Shown here piece after piece: positions 36,020 through 43,952 of a DNA stretch of 64,000 nucleotides. The position numbers were made by a program, and so were the translations under genes. The stretch covers positions 1 to 64,000 of the forward strand of contig CAZXIE010000001.1 of assembly GCA_964640065.1 (NCBI GenBank). The letters run 5' to 3'. The notes beneath the pieces were generated by a model that was given only the letters and a program-made list of their open reading frames with translations, had not been told where the DNA came from and searched no databases. Position 1 is the stretch's first letter. Every line of letters begins with the position of its first letter. The stretch is from JAJRXG01 sp964640065 (GTDB lineage: Bacteria; Bacteroidota; Bacteroidia; Chitinophagales; Saprospiraceae).

Positions 36020-36970
36020 ATGGAAAAATTCTACTCAGCTCAAGATGTTCAAAATCTTGATGAGCTTATACAGATAGCTAACGGATATAAAGTACATCCT
36101 CACAAAGACAAAAGTCTTGGAGAAGGAAAGCTTCTAGTTCTTTTATTTTTTAACCCAAGTCTTAGAACTAAACTTAGCACGCAGAAAGCTGCTATGAATC
36201 TAGGCATGCAAGTCATCAGCATGGACATGAAAGATAGTTGGGCGTGGGAATTTGAAGACGGAGTTACAATGTCTGCGGATAAAGCAGAACATGTGAAGGA
36301 AGCCGCAAGAGTTATATCAGGGTACGCGGATATAATAGCTATCAGATCTTTTCCAAGTCTTACTGATAAGGAAGCAGATTATCAAGATCGCGTGATTAAG
36401 AACTTTATAAAATACAGTGCAGTTCCTGTGATCAATCTTGAGTCCGCGATCAGACACCCACTACAGTCCTGTGCTGACCTAATGACCGTTAAAGCCCATG
36501 TCAAGAATTCAAATCCAAAAATCGTCTTATCGTGGGCTCCACATCCTAAGGCACTACCTCAAGCCGTAAGCAACTCTTTTTTAGAATGGATGAAAGCTTC
36601 TGACTACAGTGTGACCATCACTCATCCGAAAGGATACGAGTTAGATCAAGAGTTCACAAGTGGCCATACTGTAGAGTATGATCAACCGAAAGCGTTTGAA
36701 GATGCTGATATCATATATGTAAAGAACTGGTCTCCACTATCTGACTATGGAAAAGTTGTGAGCAAAGATCCATCCTGGATGATCACAAAAGAAAAATTAG
36801 ACCTGACGAATCATGCCAAGCTCATGCATTGCTTGCCTGTAAGAAGGAATGTAGTAATCAGTGATGATGCCATGGATAGTGATCATAGTGCCATCTATGA
36901 ACTCGCTGAAAATCGACTGCATACAGCGCAGGCCGTTATCAGTAGGATATTAAAAAGTATGGACGTCTAA
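36020..36970 (+). CDS. N-acyl-ornithine carbamoyltransferase (ArgF-prime type)
   Basis: The 316-residue transcarbamylase carries FFNPSLRTKLSTQKAA near residue 45, where ordinary ornithine enzymes have STRTR, and HCLPVRRNV near residue 268. These belong to the N-acetyl- or N-succinylornithine carbamoyltransferases of Bacteroidota and Xanthomonas, which act before deacylation. It starts 3 bases after argD and closes the operon. argB and an argE-type deacylase, needed to finish the route, are not in the window. Confidence 0.9.
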   Translation: MEKFYSAQDVQNLDELIQIANGYKVHPHKDKSLGEGKLLVLLFFNPSLRTKLSTQKAAMNLGMQVISMDMKDSWAWEFEDGVTMSADKAEHVKEAARVISGYADIIAIRSFPSLTDKEADYQDRVIKNFIKYSAVPVINLESAIRHPLQSCADLMTVKAHVKNSNPKIVLSWAPHPKALPQAVSNSFLEWMKASDYSVTITHPKGYELDQEFTSGHTVEYDQPKAFEDADIIYVKNWSPLSDYGKVVSKDPSWMITKEKLDLTNHAKLMHCLPVRRNVVISDDAMDSDHSAIYELAENRLHTAQAVISRILKSMDV

Positions 36971-36975
36971 AGAGA

Positions 36976-37473
36976 TTAATTTACCTCTCGTACATAGTTG
37001 CCCCACACCCAGCCTTCTTGGTCAGCGTAGACCACTCTGCACCACTGACCCATAGCACCGTCAAGCACTAATTCTCTTTCGTCGTAGTAGAGTATACTCA
37101 CTGTGCTTTGTGTAGGGATCTTCAGAAGGATAGCACTTTCAAGTGATGGTTCTGATCTTAGGTTAAGAGTTGGGGAAGAGGTCTCGATGATACCTTTTGT
37201 ATAGCCATCGTCATTTTTACAATCAGCAAGTTGGCTTTCAAGGCTGGAGATAGTGCCTTGGCTTTCTTCTAATTTCTGAATGAGTTCATCCTTATTTAAT
37301 CTTCGCAGATCATCGGCAGGCAAATCAGAAGCCCAAAGAGACTTGATCACAGCTGCAGGTGATTTTTTAGAGATAACAGAATATCCAAGCAAAGCGATGA
37401 TAGCTCCAAAGACAAGAAAACTTACCCATGTCCAGATCGGTGATCTTTTGCTGTATTTCCTCCTTTTCGCCAT
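36976..37473 (-). CDS. membrane-anchored SH3b domain protein
   Basis: The 165-residue protein has a basic N-terminus (MAKRRKYSKRSP), one membrane segment (about 13-35), a coiled-coil stretch (about 55-85, KDELIQKLEESQ) and a C-terminal bacterial SH3 domain (about 98-165, LNLRSEPSLESAILLKI, then WCRVVYADQEGWVWGNYV). SH3b domains bind peptidoglycan or other ligands in the envelope. It converges on argF-type and starts 3 bases from the end of the lipoprotein gene upstream. No further function can be given. Confidence 0.8.
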   Translation of the reverse strand: MAKRRKYSKRSPIWTWVSFLVFGAIIALLGYSVISKKSPAAVIKSLWASDLPADDLRRLNKDELIQKLEESQGTISSLESQLADCKNDDGYTKGIIETSSPTLNLRSEPSLESAILLKIPTQSTVSILYYDERELVLDGAMGQWCRVVYADQEGWVWGNYVREVN

Positions 37474-37476
37474 CTA

Positions 37477-37953
37477 CTAATCAACTGAGGCATACATCAC
37501 CTCGACGTTTTCTAGGCTGTGCTGAGTGCTCAGTCCAGCTTGTATGACATATTGCTTGTCACCTACTACTTGGACTCGCCTAAAATCATAAGTGATATAG
37601 TTTTCATCTATCTTTTTCTCGAAGATGAATCCTCCATCTTCTTCTTTTACCATCTTAGAAAAGAAAAGAGAAGCTTCTATATCGGCCTTGATCTTCTGAG
37701 TGATATCCTTGATGATTAGAGTGGTCGCTTCTGACTCAAAAATCTGAATGGAAAAGCCTTCCTCATTTTTCACAGTAACATCTTTCATGATACCAAGGTC
37801 GCTTGAAGCCACTACTACATCTTCTGGAGCTTTTATCTTTAGAGGTAAGCCCTGAGAGAGAAGATCAAGGGTTGGCAGAACAGGCTTGGCTTCCTTGCAT
37901 GAGCACAATAGTGCTATTAATACAAGTATCACAAGAGATCTAATTGTACCCAT
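37477..37953 (-). CDS. putative lipoprotein
   Basis: I do not recognise this 158-residue protein. It has a signal peptide with lipobox-like LLCSC and the probable lipid Cys at 19. The rest is beta-rich and acidic (for example IKAPEDVVVASSDLG, EEGFSIQIFESEAT), with a C-terminal beta-hairpin-rich end. It lies between the SH3b gene and the Kbp homologue, all leftward, so an envelope role is likely. A long stem-loop separates it from the Kbp gene. Confidence 0.7.
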   Translation of the reverse strand: MGTIRSLVILVLIALLCSCKEAKPVLPTLDLLSQGLPLKIKAPEDVVVASSDLGIMKDVTVKNEEGFSIQIFESEATTLIIKDITQKIKADIEASLFFSKMVKEEDGGFIFEKKIDENYITYDFRRVQVVGDKQYVIQAGLSTQHSLENVEVMYASVD

Positions 37954-37976
37954 AATGAAGGATGAAATATTCTGAT

Positions 37977-38043
37977 AACAAGATATCCTATCTACTAGGA
38001 CAAAGTTCTACTGATAAACCCTAGCTAGTTAGGATATCTTGTT
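37977..38043 (-). promoter_or_regulatory. long intergenic stem-loop
   Basis: AACAAGATATCCTA (37977-37990) is perfectly complementary to TAGGATATCTTGTT (38030-38043). Further pairing inside (CTA and CTAGG against CCTAG and TAG with one bulge) would extend the stem to over 20 pairs. No T tract follows on the minus strand. It sits between two leftward genes, so an mRNA processing, stability or protein-binding role is more likely than simple termination. Confidence 0.6.
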
Positions 38044-38053
38044 CATTAATAAA

Positions 38054-38506
38054 TTATATCGCTGGTATCCGCAGTATCTGTCCAGGATAGATTTTATCTG
38101 GATGAGACAGCATTGGCTGATTAGCCTCGAATATAGCATTATACTTCATAGGATCTCCATATACTTCCTTCGCTATCTTAGAGAGGCTATCTCCGCTCTT
38201 AACTGCGTGAAACCTTGACTCTGGCTCAGGATTGAGCACTGTGATGTTGTCAGAGACAGCTCCGATACCATCCACGTTGCCAAGCGCTAAGATGATTTTT
38301 TCTCTTTCAGCATTCGTGTCAGTAGTTCCTTCTACGAGGACTTGTTCTGCTAGGTCGATACGGAGACCTCTGACAGGTATACCTAAGTTAGCAACTGCAC
38401 TACCGAGAGCCTGTATCTTAGCTTGCTCTTCGGATAGCTGTGGAGCAGATTCTTTCTTCTTGAATACTTGTTTTCCTGCGTTCTTGATAAATGAAAATAA
38501 TCCCAT
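38054..38506 (-). CDS. BON and LysM domain protein, Kbp/YgaU homologue
   Basis: The 150-residue protein is colinear with enteric Kbp (YgaU): MGLFSFIKNAGKQVF at the start, a BON domain at about 28-90 (LRIDLAEQVLVEGTTDTNAE), and a C-terminal LysM domain (about 98-150) ending DKIYPGQILRIPAI. Kbp is a cytoplasmic potassium-binding protein of 149 residues, induced by stress. There is no signal peptide here either. It is upstream of the lipoprotein and SH3b genes on the same strand. Confidence 0.88.
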   Translation of the reverse strand: MGLFSFIKNAGKQVFKKKESAPQLSEEQAKIQALGSAVANLGIPVRGLRIDLAEQVLVEGTTDTNAEREKIILALGNVDGIGAVSDNITVLNPEPESRFHAVKSGDSLSKIAKEVYGDPMKYNAIFEANQPMLSHPDKIYPGQILRIPAI

Positions 38507-38681
38507 GTTTTAATCTGTAAGTTTAAGTGTTAGCTTTATTAATTCTCAAGCGCCAAGCGGCACTGTACTATACTAATGCCATTGCTATGGATTTGAGTTC
38601 CCAATATAGCACTTAGTCTTGATGCGATTCTATTGTTATGGTCGAGCCAAATGAACATTTACGAAAGTATAAAAAGATAAA

Positions 38682-38710
38682 AGTCCTAGATATGACTGCA
38701 CACTAGGACT
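38682..38710 (-). terminator. orphan hairpin with T tract on the minus strand
   Basis: AGTCCTAG (38682-38689) pairs with CTAGGACT (38703-38710) around a 13-base loop. Read leftwards the hairpin is followed by a T-rich stretch (complement of 38660-38681), the look of an intrinsic terminator. No minus-strand gene lies just upstream of it. It may insulate the Kbp gene from antisense transcripts or end a small RNA. A 22-codon Lys-rich ORF (38638-38706, plus strand) ends within it and is probably chance. Confidence 0.4.
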
Positions 38711-38746
38711 AGATATAATCGTTCTAACATTTACTTGATAGCTTCT

Positions 38747-38754
38747 TACATTTG
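38747..38754 (+). promoter_or_regulatory. candidate -7 promoter box (TACATTTG)
   Basis: The box matches TAnnTTTG exactly but ends only 5 bases before the ATG at 38760. If used, the mRNA would be almost leaderless, or the true start is further inside the gene, which the signal peptide argues against. Confidence 0.35.
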
Positions 38755-38759
38755 TGTAT

Positions 38760-41126
38760 ATGACTTTAAAGAGCCTGTATAATGTGATAATCCTGATCAG
38801 TATCGGGATGATTTGGCCTACTGATATGATCGAGGCGCAAGTCTCCGAGCCTTTTTCAGAGCCCGGAGACCAATATGAAAGAATATACCCGGCCCGCGGC
38901 TTGGACATTACAACCTCCGCTGTCTTTCCCAATGGCCGTGGTCATGTCATGTTGGGCCTAGAAATCCGACAAGACACCACCCAAGAACGGCTCTTAGTGA
39001 CTTTCTTAGATTTCAAGGGGACGATCAGCAACTCGATAGAGATCACTTACGGTGATAGTATAGATGTCGACATACTAGAAGCTGGAGATGTCATCCGTCT
39101 GAGTGATGGAACTTATGCCTTCTCTGCTATACTTGATAAAGACTCTCTTAATAAAGCTGTGACCCGCATAGATGGTCAAGGTAATATCGCATGGACGGAA
39201 CTTACAGGCCAAGAAACAGATACGAAAGATCTGAGAAGGAGTAATTCGATCCTCCTTGAGATCCCAGGTGAAAAAATATGGCATGCTCATATCGTAGATG
39301 GACTTGGAAGTACTACTCAACTTCAGATCACGGAGTTCGAATTCGATGGTACTCAAAACTTTGTGCGTACACTTAACATCAGCAGTGACGGCAGAGCAGC
39401 TCTTGATGAAGACCTCTTTGAGATGGCCTTAGCTATAGACTCGACTATCATGCTCCTCGGTTCCACCGATGATCCTGAGATACCATTCTTCTTGAGTAAT
39501 CTCGATACGTTAGGTACTGTCAACTGGACAAGAGGATATAATGGGGACTTTGGTAGAGTACTAGGGGATGATGGATATGATTTCATTCAGCGCGTTGATA
39601 CAACGTGGGTTGTAACAGGATCTGTACTCGGTAATGGGGTGCAACGCAATGAGGGATTTGTGATGCAGGTTGATAATGACGGGGAGCGTCTTCGGACGAT
39701 GAGGTTTGCTGCTAACTCTACACAATTTCAACTCTACCCTACTGGAGTTGTCGAGCTACTAGATTCGACAGTAACGATCAGTATGACAAGAGAAGACATG
39801 ATCACGCAGAGGTTGAATCCTCTCCTCGCTAATTATGACTTGGATTCTATATTTAACTATCAGACTCTGCTGGATACCGTTGTGTCGGTAGAGCCGCGGT
39901 TTTCTGAGCTTGTTACAACAGATAGCATGAGTGCGAGTTATCTAACAACCAGTGCCTTTCTTACTGATCGCTTACCATATATCACTAAGGTTGATCCTTC
40001 TGGAGCAACTCAGTGTGAAGAACCATCAGAGATCCTAGTAGTTGATACTGTTGACTTTCAAGAGATGACTCTTGACTTAGTCATAACAGATCAAGACATC
40101 TTTGTAGACTCTATTGAATCTGTGAGATCTCCATATGGAAGATTACAACCACCAGTTCTTACGATCAACGATACTACGTTCTGCCCACAGGACCCGGTCG
40201 TCTATGTAGTAGATGCTACAGTAAGAGGTGGCACAGAGTATATCTGGGAAGATGACAGCACTGATCCGATAAGACTTATAACAGAGACAGGCATGTTTAT
40301 GGTGACTGTTACAATAGAAGAAGAATTATGCTTTAAGCTTTGTGATACGATCAGTGTGATGCAGTTAGATCCTCCGATGGTATCTATAGGAAAGAGTTCG
40401 ACTGGATTTTGTGTAACAGGAGATATCATACTAACAGCTAACCAAACTGGCTCAGCAGCAGAATCGCTTGTCTGGTCTACCGGCGAGACAACAGTGAGCA
40501 TCACAGTGCCAGGTATCGAAGGAGACTCTTACTCTGTTACAACTGTAGATGGCTGCGAGCTTACAGCTGAAGCTTCCACCACGATAACCATAGCGGATCT
40601 TATACCTCCTGTGGAAGGAGAAATCATCTTTAGCTGTGGCAATCCCGGACTACTGACTGCACAAGGGACTGGATTCGGTTCATTGTTGTGGTCTACTGGC
40701 GACACTACCAGGTTACTCAATATCACAGAACCCGACACCTATACACTGACACTATTTGATGTGTGTGGAGAACCTGCTATTGTTGATGAGATCACGATCT
40801 CTGCGCAGGATCTTGATGATTGTACCAGTTGTGATAATCCTTGCTTGACTTGGCCTAATGCTTTACATCCTGCCAATGCAGAACCCGAAAATCAGGTTTT
40901 CGGACCAGTCATCCGTGCAGGCTGTGAGAATCTCATCGAAGATTATGAACTTCAGATCTTTAATCGCTGGGGTAAGAGCATCTTTACTTCCACTGACGTA
41001 AATGTGACTTGGAACGGAGCCATCAATGGGAATAATCAACCAGGCGGTGTCTACTACTACTGGTCACGATATAGTGATGGTACAACGACTTGTGAGAGAC
41101 GTGGCGATATGACCTTACTGCGATAA
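38760..41126 (+). CDS. secreted repeat protein with T9SS type B sorting domain
   Basis: I choose the ATG at 38760 over a GTG six bases earlier, since it opens a good signal peptide ending near DMIEA. The product has about 788 residues. Residues ~50-430 have a WD40/beta-propeller-like flavour with repeated GNI/NDG turns (for example IDGQGNIAWTELTG). Then come Ig-like modules with W-S-T-G-E/D-T motifs (VWSTGETTVSI, LWSTGDTTRLL). The end (NRWGKSIFTS, WNGAINGNNQPGGVYYYW) is the CHU_C/gliding C-terminal domain used for type IX secretion. The ypdA gene follows after 17 bases. Confidence 0.85.
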   Translation: MTLKSLYNVIILISIGMIWPTDMIEAQVSEPFSEPGDQYERIYPARGLDITTSAVFPNGRGHVMLGLEIRQDTTQERLLVTFLDFKGTISNSIEITYGDSIDVDILEAGDVIRLSDGTYAFSAILDKDSLNKAVTRIDGQGNIAWTELTGQETDTKDLRRSNSILLEIPGEKIWHAHIVDGLGSTTQLQITEFEFDGTQNFVRTLNISSDGRAALDEDLFEMALAIDSTIMLLGSTDDPEIPFFLSNLDTLGTVNWTRGYNGDFGRVLGDDGYDFIQRVDTTWVVTGSVLGNGVQRNEGFVMQVDNDGERLRTMRFAANSTQFQLYPTGVVELLDSTVTISMTREDMITQRLNPLLANYDLDSIFNYQTLLDTVVSVEPRFSELVTTDSMSASYLTTSAFLTDRLPYITKVDPSGATQCEEPSEILVVDTVDFQEMTLDLVITDQDIFVDSIESVRSPYGRLQPPVLTINDTTFCPQDPVVYVVDATVRGGTEYIWEDDSTDPIRLITETGMFMVTVTIEEELCFKLCDTISVMQLDPPMVSIGKSSTGFCVTGDIILTANQTGSAAESLVWSTGETTVSITVPGIEGDSYSVTTVDGCELTAEASTTITIADLIPPVEGEIIFSCGNPGLLTAQGTGFGSLLWSTGDTTRLLNITEPDTYTLTLFDVCGEPAIVDEITISAQDLDDCTSCDNPCLTWPNALHPANAEPENQVFGPVIRAGCENLIEDYELQIFNRWGKSIFTSTDVNVTWNGAINGNNQPGGVYYYWSRYSDGTTTCERRGDMTLLR

Positions 41127-41146
41127 CATATGATCGTCATCATATG
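41127..41146 (+). promoter_or_regulatory. hairpin enclosing the ypdA start codon
   Basis: CATATGAT (41127-41134) is perfectly complementary to ATCATATG (41139-41146) with a 4-base loop. The ATG of ypdA (41144-41146) closes the 3' arm, so a folded mRNA would hide the start codon. A role in translational control is inferred. Confidence 0.4.
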
Positions 41147-42124
41147 CTAGATCTACTCATCATCGGCGGAGGGCCGACGGGTATTAATATCGCAGTAGAA
41201 GCTAAGAAGGCAGGTCTGGACTATCTGATTATAGAGAAAGGAGTCCTTGTCAATAGCCTCTTTCACTTTCCGTCGAACATGACTTTCTTTTCTACATCCA
41301 AGAATCTGGAGATCGTAGATATCCCTTTCATCTCACATACAGAAAAACCTACTCGCAAGGAAGCACTAGAATACTATCGCCGCATAGTAGATAGCTACGA
41401 GCTCAATGTCCACTTCTACGAAGAAGTACTAGAGCTCGAGAAAAAGGAAGACTTTATAGTAAAGACGAGTAAAGACGCCTATACCGCTCAACAGGTTGTG
41501 ATCTGTACTGGATTTTATGATAAGCCAAGGATGCTTGATATCCCCGGAGAAGAATTATCTAAGGTCAAACACTATTATGATGAAGCACATCCATATGTAG
41601 GTCAGAAGGTCCTTGTCATAGGTGCTGCTAACTCGGCGTGTGATGTGGCACTGGAGACCTGGCAGAAAGGATCAGAGGTAACAATGGTCGTCCGAGGTCC
41701 AGAACTCAAAGAGAGAGTGAAGTACTGGATACTACCTAATATCAAAAACCGAATTAAAGAAGGATCCATAAAGGCTCACTTTCGATCGGAGGTAACCGAG
41801 ATCAGAGAACGCGAAGTAGATATCAAAAATTCCGAAGGAGACACCATCACTATCGCTAATGACTTCGTACTTGCGATGACAGGATACACCCCTGATTACG
41901 AGCTCTTCGACAAACTACAAGTGCCCCTTACTGATGATGAGACGAGAGCTCCGGACTTCAACGAAGATACCTTCGAAACCACCTGTCAAGGCATGTACGT
42001 CGCTGGTGTCGTCAACGCTGGCTTACACACAAGCAAGCTCTTTATAGAGAATACACGCCATCATGCCAGCGTCATCGTTAATCACATCCTGTCTAAACAG
42101 AAAATGGCGAGCCCAAGTCAGTAA
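41144..42124 (+). CDS. ypdA: YpdA-type bacillithiol disulfide reductase
   Basis: The 326-residue flavoprotein has the FAD loop IIGGGPTGINIAVEAKKAG at the start, CTGFYDKP in the middle, the NAD(P)H loop VIGAANSACDVALE (about residue 160) and a C-terminal GVVNAGLHTSKLFIEN. It belongs to the YpdA family, which reduces bacillithiol disulfide (BSSB) with NADPH. A bacilliredoxin is encoded at 59.3 kb, which supports the assignment. It lacks a CxxC active-site pair, as expected for YpdA rather than thioredoxin reductase. bshA, bshB and bshC are not in the window. Confidence 0.88.
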   Translation: MLDLLIIGGGPTGINIAVEAKKAGLDYLIIEKGVLVNSLFHFPSNMTFFSTSKNLEIVDIPFISHTEKPTRKEALEYYRRIVDSYELNVHFYEEVLELEKKEDFIVKTSKDAYTAQQVVICTGFYDKPRMLDIPGEELSKVKHYYDEAHPYVGQKVLVIGAANSACDVALETWQKGSEVTMVVRGPELKERVKYWILPNIKNRIKEGSIKAHFRSEVTEIREREVDIKNSEGDTITIANDFVLAMTGYTPDYELFDKLQVPLTDDETRAPDFNEDTFETTCQGMYVAGVVNAGLHTSKLFIENTRHHASVIVNHILSKQKMASPSQ

Positions 42125-42141
42125 TCTGAACTAAAATATCA

Positions 42142-42149
42142 TACTTTTG
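42142..42149 (+). promoter_or_regulatory. candidate -7 promoter box (TACTTTTG) for the small membrane protein gene
   Basis: It matches TAnnTTTG exactly and lies 26 bases before the ATG at 42175. There is no TTG at the expected upstream distance. Confidence 0.5.
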
Positions 42150-42174
42150 CACTCGTAATATAGATGTCGTTATC

Positions 42175-42333
42175 ATGGAATCTACCTCTACTAAGTCTAC
42201 TGGCAAATACTGGATCTACTTCGGTGTCTCTGCTGCCGCTACTCTAGCCCTACTCATCTTTGCAAATGAGTGGTTTTGGGTTGGCCTACCTTTTATGTTG
42301 ACCTACCTTGTCCAGGCGATGGACAAGATGTAG
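42175..42333 (+). CDS. small two-segment membrane protein (52 residues)
   Basis: This short gene begins at ATG 42175 and ends with TAG. The protein has a Ser/Thr-rich N-terminus (MESTSTKSTGKYWIYFG), then two hydrophobic segments (about 14-30 and 34-47) joined by NEW, and ends VQAMDKM. An exact TAnnTTTG box precedes it. I do not recognise the family. Nearby genes are ypdA, 50 bases upstream, and a lipoprotein gene 152 bases downstream; no operon link is clear. The overlapping out-of-frame ATG at 42163 gives a 27-codon ORF and is less convincing. Confidence 0.65.
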   Translation: MESTSTKSTGKYWIYFGVSAAATLALLIFANEWFWVGLPFMLTYLVQAMDKM

Positions 42334-42485
42334 CATTCGTATTCTACATTTTCTTATCTCTCGTTTCTTCTCACCTATACAAATAGTCAAGTATATGGCT
42401 ATGAGTTAAAGTTGATTTAAATACCCCAATCTAACGAGAAGTCCTCTTCATATCACCGTCTTCATAGTAACTAAAACACGCTGCT

Positions 42486-43661
42486 ATGAAAACTCTTTAC
42501 CACACTTTACTGATCACATTATTATTGATCACAGCCAGCTGTCGGTCCATCGATAAGCTTGTAGACGAAGGTAGATATGATGACGCCATCGTACTAGCTA
42601 CCAAGAGGCTAGCCGGAAAGAAAAACAAAAAGACCAAGCACATCCAAGCACTCGAAGAAGCATTCTACAAGATCAATGCTCACGATCTTGATCAAGTAGC
42701 GCGACTGCAGGATGCAGCTGAAAATGGTGACGGTGCAGCTTGGGTACGTATGCATGACTACCTTGTACAGATAGAGAGCAGACAAAATAGAGTTGGCCCG
42801 TTTCTACCTCTTGTCAGCAAGGAGAACTATGTGGGACACTTCGAACTAATAGATACTCGTCCTTGGATTGATAAGGCGAGTGAAGGTGCGGCTGCCTACT
42901 TCTATACAGAAGGAACTGACTACCTCGCCGCTTCATTAGAAAGTGGAGATAAAGCTTTGGCTAGAGATGCATACAACAGCTTTGATCGCATTGGAGCATA
43001 CTTTAGCGATTACAAGGATGTAAGAGAACAGTTGGCTATAAGTCATGAGTCTGGTATCACCTACATATTGATTCAGACGAATTACTACGACGTCGATAGG
43101 GACCTAGGTCATAAACTATTAAGATATAGAGATAAGCTCGATGGTATGTGGACACAGTATCACTTCGAACCTATAGAAGAGATCTCTTATGACCTAGTAA
43201 GCGAGCTAGCTGTAACCGATGTATATGTGTCTCCAGAGTTAGAGGATGTCAGAACATTTGAGGAGCGTCAGGAGCTCGAGAGGTGGGTAACTGAGCGAGA
43301 TGCAGAAGGTGAGATCGTAACAGATTCTCTTGGTAATGAAATCAGATATCGAGAAGTAGAGATCGTAAGAGCTACCCTTTCGGAAATAACAAGATCCAAG
43401 CAAGCTACTTTGAGCGCTCGAGTCATCTTGAGTGACTATAACCGAGGGGATGTATTATCAAGTAAGGACTTTGGTCACGATGTGGTATTCGAAAGTGATG
43501 CCTGTGACTTAAGAGGCGATAGAAGGGCTCTGTCTACAGATACACGCAAGCGAGTAGATCGAACGCTGAGTCCATTCCCCACGAACTATGATATGATAGA
43601 TGAAGCTCTTGAGGAGATATCCGATGATATCGTAAGACATATGAAAGGATGGCGGACGTAG
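42486..43661 (+). CDS. putative lipoprotein of unknown function
   Basis: The 391-residue protein has a signal peptide ending ITASC with the lipid Cys at 19. Residues 20-130 form TPR-like helical pairs (GRYDDAIVLATKRLAG). The middle and C-terminal parts (about 190-391) are alpha/beta and acidic, with no motif I recognise. An intrinsic terminator follows 88 bases downstream. It is probably a single gene anchored to the periplasmic face of a membrane. Confidence 0.72.
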   Translation: MKTLYHTLLITLLLITASCRSIDKLVDEGRYDDAIVLATKRLAGKKNKKTKHIQALEEAFYKINAHDLDQVARLQDAAENGDGAAWVRMHDYLVQIESRQNRVGPFLPLVSKENYVGHFELIDTRPWIDKASEGAAAYFYTEGTDYLAASLESGDKALARDAYNSFDRIGAYFSDYKDVREQLAISHESGITYILIQTNYYDVDRDLGHKLLRYRDKLDGMWTQYHFEPIEEISYDLVSELAVTDVYVSPELEDVRTFEERQELERWVTERDAEGEIVTDSLGNEIRYREVEIVRATLSEITRSKQATLSARVILSDYNRGDVLSSKDFGHDVVFESDACDLRGDRRALSTDTRKRVDRTLSPFPTNYDMIDEALEEISDDIVRHMKGWRT

Positions 43662-43748
43662 ACTAATTGTCTCCATAATCTTGGCAGTTGGGAGTCGTTT
43701 TGTACATCCATGATGTAAGAAACTCTCTAAGGAAAGCTGCTCACATCA

Positions 43749-43793
43749 GATCCAGATGATATCTCCTCAACTCGAGGAGATGCCATCTGGATT
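43749..43793 (+). terminator. strong intrinsic terminator
   Basis: ATCCAGATG and ATCTCCTC (43750-43768) pair with GAGGAGAT and CATCTGGAT (43774-43792), interrupted by one two-base mismatch, plus an outer G-U pair. The loop is AACTC. The stem is followed by TACTTTTAAT. It ends the lipoprotein transcript. The remaining bases to the MbnP-like gene (43794-43952) hold no gene; GTTATTAAT occurs twice (43849-43857, 43892-43900). Confidence 0.75.
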
Positions 43794-43952
43794 ACTTTTA
43801 ATACCTCTACTAAAAGTCGGATATCGGATAAATAATGACCGAATTCAGGTTATTAATCGATGTTTATATCGACCAAATCAGCGTTATAAACGTTATTAAT
43901 ACTGATGAAACAGAGGTATACTACCTGAATACTCATAAAATTAGATTCACTT

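Noticed and set aside
42163..42246. 27-codon ORF overlapping the small membrane gene in another frame
   Set aside because: It is Leu/Ser-rich by frame shift of the real ORF and lacks a separate promoter.
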